A stretch of 28,365 bases of DNA from Methylophaga sp. (lineage in GTDB: Bacteria > Pseudomonadota > Gammaproteobacteria > Nitrosococcales > Methylophagaceae). Made by a program: the position numbers and the translations under genes. The stretch covers positions 1 to 28,365 of the forward strand of contig WTAY01000192.1 in NCBI GenBank assembly GCA_013139345.1. Direction: 5' to 3'. The notes under the pieces were generated by a model. That model was not told the origin of the DNA. It made no database searches and was given only the letters and a program-made list of their open reading frames with translations. This document shows, piece after piece, positions 7,703 to 13,749 of this stretch; the stretch's first letter is position 1; every line of letters starts with the position of its first letter.

Positions 7703-8203
7703 ATGGAAAATATAGGAATATGGAAGACAATAAAGTTAGGCTTTTGGCTAGGAATTGGATTTATTATTCCATCGCTAATTGTTATGGCTTCAGGAACAGT
7801 TTTTACTGTTATGTCTATACCTTCTATCATGGAAGCATCATTCGAACAAAGCGCCTCATTAGATGATTTTAACGACTCATTCAGCATATCAGACTATACA
7901 GATAATTTTGATGTGACAAAAAATATCAGTGTTGAACACTATCAAGACAAAATGAATGGCAAACAGTTACTCATTCTCGGTTCGATAATCAACGATGGTG
8001 ACCAGCCTGCAAGTTCAATACAGTTAGAAGCGGAGCTTTTAAATAGTTCTGGTGAATTTGTCTATGAATGTTCTGAGTATATTCAAAAAGAACTCGCATC
8101 TGGGGAAATTGAAAACTTTCAAATAAAATGTGGTTGTGGCAAAAACCCAATTCCTGAATATTCAAGCATTACTGTTCGCGTAGTTGGTGCAAGTAATTAT
8201 TAA
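7703..8203 (+). CDS. Membrane-anchored protein with FxLYD-like extracytoplasmic domain
   Basis: This is a 166-residue protein with one hydrophobic segment (residues about 10-37, GFWLGIGFIIPSLIVMASG) and an acidic linker rich in Asp and Ser. A C-terminal beta-domain of about 75 residues includes LLILGSIINDGDQPASSIQL and ends ITVRVVGA. That pattern of a short beta-sandwich with xxGxIxNxGxxPxxxIxLxA resembles FxLYD-type domains in envelope proteins, but I would not insist on the family. Three cysteines (YECSEY, KCGCGK) are close together in the domain and could form a disulfide. AAGGAG sits 7 bases before the ATG, so the start is well supported. No function can be assigned. Confidence 0.7.
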   Translation: MENIGIWKTIKLGFWLGIGFIIPSLIVMASGTVFTVMSIPSIMEASFEQSASLDDFNDSFSISDYTDNFDVTKNISVEHYQDKMNGKQLLILGSIINDGDQPASSIQLEAELLNSSGEFVYECSEYIQKELASGEIENFQIKCGCGKNPIPEYSSITVRVVGASNY

Positions 8204-8217
8204 CAGTATTAAAGGGC

Positions 8218-8313
8218 TGTGAGGCTTCCTTTTATTAGCAAATTAGAGCGTAATTTCTGAAATTTTGTACATAGATACGCTGTAATATTGTTTATCAAAC
8301 AAGGGGCCTCACA
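8218..8313. repeat. 96-bp segment bounded by inverted repeats
   Basis: TGTGAGGC at 8218 and GCCTCACA at 8306-8313 are perfect 8-bp inverted ends, and similarity continues inward (TTCCTT against AAGGGG). A second inner pair (GCGTA near 8250, TACGC near 8276) is nested inside. It has no coding capacity. It begins 15 bases after the stop of the preceding gene, so it may act as a long terminator-like structure or be a miniature mobile element. Confidence 0.5.
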
Positions 8314-8375
8314 ACTTAACTTATTGATACGTGAGCATTACTCAGAATCTGGGCTAATTCATTTAAAATAAACGC

Positions 8376-8402
8376 TTGATTTATCCAATCAGCCTCTATA
8401 AA
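8376..8402 (+). promoter_or_regulatory. Probable promoter of tRNA-Val
   Basis: TTGATT (8376-8381) and TATAAA (8397-8402) are spaced by 15 bases and followed by a GC-containing discriminator (TGCCGCTC), ending 16 bases before the mature tRNA. The spacing is slightly short, but this is the only good candidate. Confidence 0.55.
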
Positions 8403-8418
8403 ATGCCGCTCTTTCTTG

Positions 8419-8494
8419 GGGTGTTTAGCTCAGCTGGGAGAGCATCGCCCTTACAAGGCGAGGGTCGGGGGTTCGATCCCCTCAACACCCACCA
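8419..8494 (+). tRNA. tRNA-Val (anticodon TAC)
   Basis: The 76 bases fold into a full cloverleaf. The acceptor stem GGGTGTT pairs with AACACCC, the D arm is GCTC-AGCTGGGA-GAGC, and the anticodon stem TCGCC/GGCGA carries the loop CTTACAA with TAC at 8452-8454. The T arm has TTCGATC in its loop, and an encoded CCA ends the gene. TAC reads valine codons GTA and GTG. It stands alone here; no other tRNA flanks it. Confidence 0.97.
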
Positions 8495-8551
8495 AGATTA
8501 CATTTAGTACAGAGTTTTCGCTAGAGCTATTTTATCTAAACAGACTCTGAA

Positions 8552-9478
8552 TCAAGCTAAATACTTATAGATTAATATCTTTAAGCCCTTCCCTTCCATT
8601 GCTTCAATAAATACGTCTGGTGCTGTGATTTCATTTATATAATGACAATCAGGACACTCATCAGCTACGGTTTGTTTTAAAAACTCCATATCTAAATCAG
8701 GGGAGTTTAAACACAGCATCAGTAAACTACCTGAGTTCATAAACTCTGGTATCCGCCTAATTATCTTTTTGTAATCACGTCGTATATCAACACTGCCCTT
8801 TTGAAAAGAAGGGGGATCGCAGATCAATAAATCATAAGGCCCATGTTTCTTTATTCGACCAAATGATTTGAAGATATCTATCGCTTCAAACTTCACCTTG
8901 TTTGTATCTTGATCATTTAGGCGATGATTTTCTCGTCCCATAGATAGAGAAGGCCTGCTCATGTCGATATTAAACACATGCTTTGCTCCACCCGCTAAGG
9001 CAGCCACTGAAAATGCACAGGTGTATGAAAATAAGTTAAGTACTTTGGCATCATGTGCGTGTTCTTGCACCCATTGCCGACCATTCTTCATATCTAGAAA
9101 AAGCCCTGTATTTTGGGCGCGACCTAATGTGATGTGATAGTTCAAACTATTTTCTTGAGCCACTATTTCAGAATAGTGTTCACCTTGTAACAATTCGAAA
9201 GGTGTTTTAGGCAAGTGTCGGTATTGAACTTGAACAGATCTGCAATCGGAAAGTGATGACAATAGTTTTTGGGCTAGTTGCTGTAAATCAGTTGCATCAA
9301 CAGCTTTATGAAGTGTAATTAACACGACAGGTGCTAAGTAATCTATCAAAACATGCTCATATCCTTGGTAAGCATGTCCTCTGCCGTGAAATAGTCTTTG
9401 AGCTTGATGAGTTGTTGGGGAACGATAGGGAACATCTATTAACAAATTCTGCGTATGACTCTCTAAATCATTACTCAT
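8552..9478 (-). CDS. Class I SAM-dependent methyltransferase, RlmI/RlmK-like
   Basis: The 308-residue protein carries a Rossmann methyltransferase domain in its C-terminal two thirds. GLFLDMKNGRQWV leads into the SAM-binding motif LNLFSYTCAFSVAALAGGA, then an acidic loop (NIDMSRPSL) and the catalytic-type motif ICDPPSFQKG. This arrangement is that of the 23S rRNA m5C/m7G methyltransferase group (RlmI, the RlmK half of RlmKL), although the N-terminal third lacks an obvious PUA domain. The rlmKL gene in this window has the same motifs, so this is a paralogue. The target is unknown; rRNA is likely. I take the ATG at 9478, which overlaps the upstream gene by 8 bases and implies translational coupling. 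A longer frame back to 9526 exists but lies within that gene. Confidence 0.82.
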   Translation of the reverse strand: MSNDLESHTQNLLIDVPYRSPTTHQAQRLFHGRGHAYQGYEHVLIDYLAPVVLITLHKAVDATDLQQLAQKLLSSLSDCRSVQVQYRHLPKTPFELLQGEHYSEIVAQENSLNYHITLGRAQNTGLFLDMKNGRQWVQEHAHDAKVLNLFSYTCAFSVAALAGGAKHVFNIDMSRPSLSMGRENHRLNDQDTNKVKFEAIDIFKSFGRIKKHGPYDLLICDPPSFQKGSVDIRRDYKKIIRRIPEFMNSGSLLMLCLNSPDLDMEFLKQTVADECPDCHYINEITAPDVFIEAMEGKGLKILIYKYLA

Positions 9479-9899
9479 CTTCTGTGTCTTTTTTCTTTTT
9501 CCGAACCCGCCGTGAGGCACCACCATGCATACGACAACGATCAGCTAATGCGCCCATATCCCAGCCTTCTGGTTGACGGATAACCACGCTCATTTTGCAG
9601 CGTTTGCCATTAGAGAGTCTTGCACCACATTCTGGGCGATAGCGTTTAACCTTTTCCCAACTGTCTAATACCTGACTTGCTTTACGAATCATTTTTGCTT
9701 GTTTAGGTGTTAAGTCACGATCTGGAACAGGTTCTTTTGTTTGATCTTCAACATTACGCCACCAGTAACGAACAACAGGCACGGGCAAGCCAAAGCGTCG
9801 TGCTAAATCATCAGGTTTACGGTAGATATCTAGCTTTAATAACCGTATAGCAGCCTTTTCTAACCGTGCAGTTAACTCCCGACTTTCTTCAGGTCTCAT
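9471..9899 (-). CDS. HGG-motif protein with C-terminal Cys/His cluster
   Basis: This is a 142-residue protein. The N-terminal half looks like a helix-turn-helix type helical region (DDLARRFGLPVPVVRYWWRN). The C-terminal half has CGARLSNGKRCKM, then RCRMHGGASRR, the pattern of small HGGxSTG domains (three cysteines and one histidine that may bind zinc), and ends in a strongly basic-acidic tail. HGGxSTG proteins are often found in phages and as DNA-associated small proteins, without a known role. Here it is locked into an operon: it overlaps ycgN by 11 bases upstream and the methyltransferase by 8 bases downstream. A nucleic-acid-binding role is an inference from its composition and fold hints. 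Confidence 0.72.
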   Translation of the reverse strand: MRPEESRELTARLEKAAIRLLKLDIYRKPDDLARRFGLPVPVVRYWWRNVEDQTKEPVPDRDLTPKQAKMIRKASQVLDSWEKVKRYRPECGARLSNGKRCKMSVVIRQPEGWDMGALADRCRMHGGASRRVRKKKKDTEDE

Positions 9900-10368
9900 C
9901 TTTATCTACTTTAGTACCATCAGAAAGTGAAATAATGTCGTTGATTAACATATCAGGATTGCAATCTGCTTTGGCAATATCTCGCACCGAAATACCGGCT
10001 TTGATCACACTGTCAGGATCACCGGTAATTAAAGGATGCCACTCTGGTAAAGGCTCACCTTCTGCCAGCAAGCGATACGCACAGGTTTCTGGTAGCCAAT
10101 CAAAATATTGAGCATTATCAACACTGAGTTGAAGACAATCGGGCATCAGTTTTTCACGATTATCATAATCTTTACAACGACAGGATTTTATATCTAATAA
10201 GGAACATGCTGCGCGGGTATAGTAAATACGCCCATCATCTTCATCTTCTAACTTATGTAGGCAACACCGTCCACAGCCATCACACAAGCTTTCCCACTCA
10301 TCATGGTTCATTTGACTTAAACGCTTCTGTTTCCAGAATACAGTAGATGTTTTATCCTGTTTAGTCAT
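9889..10368 (-). CDS. ycgN: YcgN family cysteine-cluster protein (UPF0260)
   Basis: This 159-residue protein is rich in cysteines: LCDGCGRCCLHKL, then RAACSLLD, KSCRCKDY, MPDCLQL, ETCAYRL. The order and spacing match the YcgN/UPF0260 family, a relative of the YkgJ zinc- or iron-binding cluster proteins. WKQKRLSQMNHDEWESLCDG at the N-terminus and LPEWHPLITGDPDSV in the C-terminal half are characteristic. The biochemical role is not known. The ATG at 10368 shares the bases CATG with the start of the divergent DUF6231 gene; a GTG two codons upstream is possible. It heads an overlapping three-gene operon with the HGG protein and a methyltransferase. Confidence 0.9.
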   Translation of the reverse strand: MTKQDKTSTVFWKQKRLSQMNHDEWESLCDGCGRCCLHKLEDEDDGRIYYTRAACSLLDIKSCRCKDYDNREKLMPDCLQLSVDNAQYFDWLPETCAYRLLAEGEPLPEWHPLITGDPDSVIKAGISVRDIAKADCNPDMLINDIISLSDGTKVDKDET

Positions 10369-10843
10369 GACCACTTCTTCAGATTTATCAAAAATACTCT
10401 CGCCGTTGATTGCACAATCTCACTGCAAGTCGGTTTTGCTCGCGGGTGAAACTGTTATTAATTCATGTAAAGAGTTGCAAGATACCAGATCCCACGCGTT
10501 GAAAACACCGTTTAGTCTCGAACAATTAAATACTCTACCCACTATCGACCTCGCAATTATTAGTGATCTGATTGAAACATTGCCCAAACAAGAAGCCATT
10601 CTCTGGTTAAGCATGGTGCGAAACCGTCATGCTCAGCACCTAGTATTAGTGACTAATAATAAGGCTGCTAGTGAACAAGGTTGGCAGATAGCGGATTATT
10701 TAGCTCTTGGCTTGCAACAGCATGGTTCATTGGGTGACTATCAATTGTTTAGCTATAACATCGAAAGTTATCGACCTAAACGTGATTGGTTAAATAACCG
10801 TTTTTGGGCAAACCCTGAAAATTACGACAAATACCGCTGGTAG
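10367..10843 (+). CDS. DUF6231 family protein
   Basis: This is a 158-residue soluble protein. The C-terminal tail (YRPKRDWLNNRFWANPENYD, then KYRW) is, from memory, the most conserved part of DUF6231 proteins of Pseudomonas and related bacteria. The body has a degenerate Rossmann-like order (SVLLAGETVI, IDLAIISDLIETLP, AQHLVLVTNN) that recalls a methyltransferase fold without its SAM motif. DUF6231 genes are often found beside ycgN, as here, where the two genes start head-to-head with overlapping ATGs. The function is unknown. No Shine-Dalgarno sequence precedes the start, because that sequence is the coding strand of ycgN read in reverse. Confidence 0.78.
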   Translation: MTTSSDLSKILSPLIAQSHCKSVLLAGETVINSCKELQDTRSHALKTPFSLEQLNTLPTIDLAIISDLIETLPKQEAILWLSMVRNRHAQHLVLVTNNKAASEQGWQIADYLALGLQQHGSLGDYQLFSYNIESYRPKRDWLNNRFWANPENYDKYRW

Positions 10844-10891
10844 CTGTTGCTAACAATTAGCACAGAGACACAAAGGACATTGAGGAAAAGC

Positions 10892-11141
10892 TATACCTAT
10901 AATCATTCAAGATGCAGGTTTTTTTATTCTGTCATCCCAGCATGCCTCTAGCTGGGATCTGCGCTATACAATAGATTCTCGATAAAAACTCTCGAGAATG
11001 ACCGGAGTTGTAAGCCCTGCCCCCACTGAAAGCAGAATATCCATTCATTACGGATATAAAACTCTGTGTTCTCCGTGTCTCTGTGATGAAATATAAACCC
11101 ATATCCAAATATGGATCTTAGCGTGAATGATTATGGGTATA
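10892..11141. repeat. Family B inverted-repeat element with family C cargo
   Basis: TATACCTATAATCATTCA at the left and TGAATGATTATGGGTATA at the right are inverted copies with one mismatch in 18, the best-preserved ends of the family. The left end continues AGATGCAG, as in the copies at 6260 and 22989. The interior has a family C double hairpin and no open frame, which fits a miniature inverted-repeat element mobilised by a transposase elsewhere. Confidence 0.75.
10931..11013. repeat. Family C double-hairpin repeat, copy 1
   Basis: The first hairpin has arms GTCATCCCAGC / GCTGGGATC and the second GATTCTCGA / TCGAGAAT. The reverse complement of the segment aligns to 17579-17659 over its whole length with about seven or eight differences. 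Confidence 0.8.
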
Positions 11142-11184
11142 TCTTTATCAATATGTTAGTCTCGTACTGATAATATAATGACAA

Positions 11185-11202
11185 TTGTCATACTCCTGTC
11201 AC
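11185..11202 (+). promoter_or_regulatory. PhoB-box-like site upstream of ppk1
   Basis: TTGTCATACTCCTGTCAC consists of two 7-base direct repeats (TTGTCAT and CTGTCAC) separated by four bases, matching the PhoB consensus CTGTCAT-N4-CTGTCAY at 13 of 14 half-site positions. TAAGAT lies about 10 bases downstream (11212-11217) as a possible -10. A phosphate-starvation box in front of polyphosphate kinase is biologically sensible. Confidence 0.65.
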
Positions 11203-11226
11203 ACAAGAAGTCTAAGATTTGAAACT

Positions 11227-13305
11227 ATGGAAAATATCGAACTTAACAGCCCCGAACTCTACCTTAACCGTGAACTCAGTCTGCTTGAGTTTAACTGGCG
11301 CGTTTTAGCACAAGCCTTAGATACCGATGTTCCTTTATTGGAACGTTTAAATTATTTGTGTATTTCATCGACTAACCTTGATGAGTTTTTTGAAGTTCGT
11401 GTGGCTGGCCTAATTCAACAAATTGAAATTGGTGACCCTTATATTGAAGCCGATCAAGTCAGTGCTCATGAAACACTCAGATTGATCTCGATTCGAGCAC
11501 ATGAACTTGTTGAAGAACAATATCGTGTTCTCAATGAAGTTTTGCTCCCTGCCCTCGCTGAAGAATCTATCGAAACACTACCTCGTGCTAGTTGGACGGA
11601 TGAGCAACGCGAGTGGTTACGTAATTACTTTCTGGAAGAAGTTGCACCTGTACTTAGCCCAATGGGATTAGACTCGGCTCACCCCTTCCCTCGCTTACTT
11701 AATAAAAGTTTAAACTTCATTGTTTCTCTTGTGGGTAAAGATGCCTTTGGTCGCAATCGTAGTTCTGCGATATTACAAGCACCTCGAGCACTTCCTCGTA
11801 TTATTCAATTGCCAGAAGAATTCCGCCAGCAAGGCGAATATAAATTTGTTTTCTTATCTTCAATTATTCACGCCTTTGCTGATGATCTTTTCTATGGAAT
11901 GAAAGTAAAAGGTTGTTATCAATTTCGTGTTACACGTAATAGTGACTTGGCAATTGATACTGAAGAAACCAGTGATCTTTTAGAAGCCATTGCCGATGAG
12001 CTAACTCATCGTAACTATGGTGATGAAGTGCGCCTTGAAATTGCTCACAATTGCCCAGAAGAAATGGTTGATTTCTTACGCAAGCAATGTGGCATGCATA
12101 AGGACAATGTGTATTTGGTCAATGGTCCTGTCAATGTCAGTCGTCTACAAGAAATTCATTCTCTTGTTGAACGCCCTAACTTAAAATTCAAACCCTTTAC
12201 TCAAGGCCGTCCATCGGGTCTATCTTCCAGTAGTGATGTGTTTGCTACGATTCGCAAACAAGATGTTTTACTGCACCACCCTTACCAATCATTCTCACCT
12301 GTTATAGAACTGCTTAAACAGGCAGCCGCTGATTCATCGGTATTAGCCATCAAACAAACTCTTTATCGTACCGGTGCAAAATCACCGGTTGTTGATGCAC
12401 TTGTAACGGCATCTAAAGCAGGCAAAGAAGTGACCGTTGTAATTGAACTTCGAGCTCGTTTTGATGAAGCAGAAAATGTCGCGCTAGCTGCACGTTTGCA
12501 ACAAGCTGCCGTGCATGTTGTATACGGAATTGTGGGTTATAAAACACATGCCAAAATGCTGCTTATATTGCGTCGTGAGAATAATAAATTACGTCACTAT
12601 GTACATTTAGGTACAGGTAACTACCATCGCAGTACTTCACGCATTTATACCGACTATGGATTTTTAACATCTGATAAACAAATTGCCGATGATGTGAGCA
12701 ATATGTTCATGCAACTAACAAGTCTCGGTAAGATCCCTAAAATGCATAAACTATTGCATGCGCCCTTCACCTTGCATGATGGTTTACTACAACGTATTGA
12801 ACGTGAAATCACACATGCTCAAGAAGGCAAGTCAGCTCACATCATTATCAAAGTGAACTCACTGGTTGAGCCTGAAATGATTCAAGCATTTTACCGTGCA
12901 TCAATGGCAGGCGTTAAAATCGATCTTATTATCCGTGGAATTTGTTGTTTAAAACCAGGCGTTAAAGGCTTATCTGAGAATATTCATGTTCGCAGTATTA
13001 TCGGCCGTTTTTTAGAGCATACACGTGTGTTCTATTTTGAAAATGATGATAAACCTGAAGTTTGGGCTGGTAGTGCTGACATGATGAAACGCAATCTATT
13101 ACGCCGTGTTGAAACTTGCTTCCCAATCGAAGGGAAAAAGTTACGCCAGCGTATTATTAACGATCTAAATGTGTATTTAGCAGACAATTCACAAGCTTGG
13201 ATCTTGTCTGAGAATGGACGTTATGAGCGTGTTGAACGTGATGAAAATGAAGAGGCTGTTTCAGCTCAAATGACATTACTTAGTTCATTGGCTAAAACCT
13301 ATTAA
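11227..13305 (+). CDS. ppk1: Polyphosphate kinase 1
   Basis: This is a 692-residue protein, the usual PPK1 length. The N-terminal domain begins PELYLNRELSLLEFNWRVL, the head domain follows, and the two C-terminal catalytic domains show IVGYKTHAKMLLILRRE with the autophosphorylated histidine at residue 441, LGTGNYHRSTSRIYTDYG, IIRGICCLKPGVKGLSENI and FLEHTRVFYF with the second conserved histidine at 598. The enzyme reversibly polymerises the terminal phosphate of ATP into polyphosphate. A longer open frame begins at a TTG at 11185, but that TTG lies inside the PhoB-like box and the family starts at the ATG at 11227. A small membrane-protein gene follows after six bases. Expression under phosphate limitation is inferred from the upstream box. 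Confidence 0.96.
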   Translation: MENIELNSPELYLNRELSLLEFNWRVLAQALDTDVPLLERLNYLCISSTNLDEFFEVRVAGLIQQIEIGDPYIEADQVSAHETLRLISIRAHELVEEQYRVLNEVLLPALAEESIETLPRASWTDEQREWLRNYFLEEVAPVLSPMGLDSAHPFPRLLNKSLNFIVSLVGKDAFGRNRSSAILQAPRALPRIIQLPEEFRQQGEYKFVFLSSIIHAFADDLFYGMKVKGCYQFRVTRNSDLAIDTEETSDLLEAIADELTHRNYGDEVRLEIAHNCPEEMVDFLRKQCGMHKDNVYLVNGPVNVSRLQEIHSLVERPNLKFKPFTQGRPSGLSSSSDVFATIRKQDVLLHHPYQSFSPVIELLKQAAADSSVLAIKQTLYRTGAKSPVVDALVTASKAGKEVTVVIELRARFDEAENVALAARLQQAAVHVVYGIVGYKTHAKMLLILRRENNKLRHYVHLGTGNYHRSTSRIYTDYGFLTSDKQIADDVSNMFMQLTSLGKIPKMHKLLHAPFTLHDGLLQRIEREITHAQEGKSAHIIIKVNSLVEPEMIQAFYRASMAGVKIDLIIRGICCLKPGVKGLSENIHVRSIIGRFLEHTRVFYFENDDKPEVWAGSADMMKRNLLRRVETCFPIEGKKLRQRIINDLNVYLADNSQAWILSENGRYERVERDENEEAVSAQMTLLSSLAKTY

Positions 13306-13311
13306 TCTAAT

Positions 13312-13515
13312 ATGGAAGATAAAAAACCATACAGCAAAGATCAAGTAATTGATGAGCACTCTAGCCAAAAAGAAAAGCTAAAAATGGCTGAGTATTTTAG
13401 CCAACGTGAGTTAACGTTGTTTGAAAAAATAATTGGCTCTATCTCTGCATTTATTTTTTATGGGATCAGCTTTGGTATGCTCATTTATATACTTATCAAT
13501 CTTGATAAGTGGTAA
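13312..13515 (+). CDS. Small single-pass membrane protein downstream of ppk1
   Basis: This is a 67-residue protein: a charged, lysine/glutamate-rich N-terminal 40 residues and one hydrophobic helix (IIGSISAFIFYGISFGMLIY) ending in a short tail. It begins six bases after the ppk1 stop codon, so it is probably translated from the same message, although no clear Shine-Dalgarno sequence is present. The charge pattern predicts the N-terminus in the cytoplasm. I do not recognise a family. A role at the membrane connected with polyphosphate is possible from context alone. Confidence 0.6.
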   Translation: MEDKKPYSKDQVIDEHSSQKEKLKMAEYFSQRELTLFEKIIGSISAFIFYGISFGMLIYILINLDKW

Positions 13516-13545
13516 AACTAAACAGTCAAAGCGTTCGTTTTATCA

Positions 13546-13579
13546 TACCTATTGCAATCCGTAATCATTCAATATGCAG
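13546..13579. repeat. Left-hand end of a family B element
   Basis: TACCTATTGCAATCCGTAATCATTCAATATGCAG repeats the family B left end with a small insertion after the first six bases. No clear right-hand end is found before rlmKL. Confidence 0.5.
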
Positions 13580-13659
13580 CTGTTAAAGCAAGATGTAATA
13601 TATAGTTAATAGTTGCTGAGCTGAGATTGATAAGTCCTTATTTTGGCACTATTAAAACT

Positions 13660-13747
13660 GTCACCCTCTTCCCAGCCTTCTCCCTCAAGGGAGAAGGAGC
13701 TAAAGCCCCCTCTCCTGTTGGAGATGGCTGGGGTGAGGAGATAAATT
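13660..13747. repeat. Family A double-hairpin repeat, copy 3
   Basis: This has the same layout and orientation as copy 1 (5318-5408): hairpin CCTTCTCCCTCAAGGGAGAAGG, short spacer AGCTAAAG, then CCCCTCTCCTGTTGGAGATGG. It ends two bases before the rlmKL stop codon, where it could serve as a bidirectional terminator between the convergent transcripts. Confidence 0.85.
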
Positions 13748-13749
13748 AA

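Larger units (their letters stand above)
10844..11184. other. Repeat-filled gap before ppk1
   Basis: No gene is visible. The gap is almost entirely the family B element (10892-11141) with a family C double hairpin inside. Outside its left end lies CACAGAGACACAAAGGAC (10861-10878), and inside its right end an inverted relative (TCTCCGTGTCTCTGTG, ending at 11085), so the repeats are nested or have recombined. The last 40 bases precede the ppk1 promoter. Confidence 0.7.

Noticed and set aside
8495..8551. Inverted pair CAGAGT/ACTCTG after tRNA-Val as a terminator
   Set aside because: The arms are 26 bases apart and no T-run follows.
9479..9526. N-terminal extension of the RlmI-like methyltransferase
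   Set aside because: It reads the basic tail of the HGG-motif gene in another frame. The ATG at 9478 fits an overlapping operon.
11185..11226. A longer ppk1 product starting at TTG 11185
   Set aside because: The TTG is part of the PhoB-like box, and PPK1 proteins begin near the ATG at 11227.
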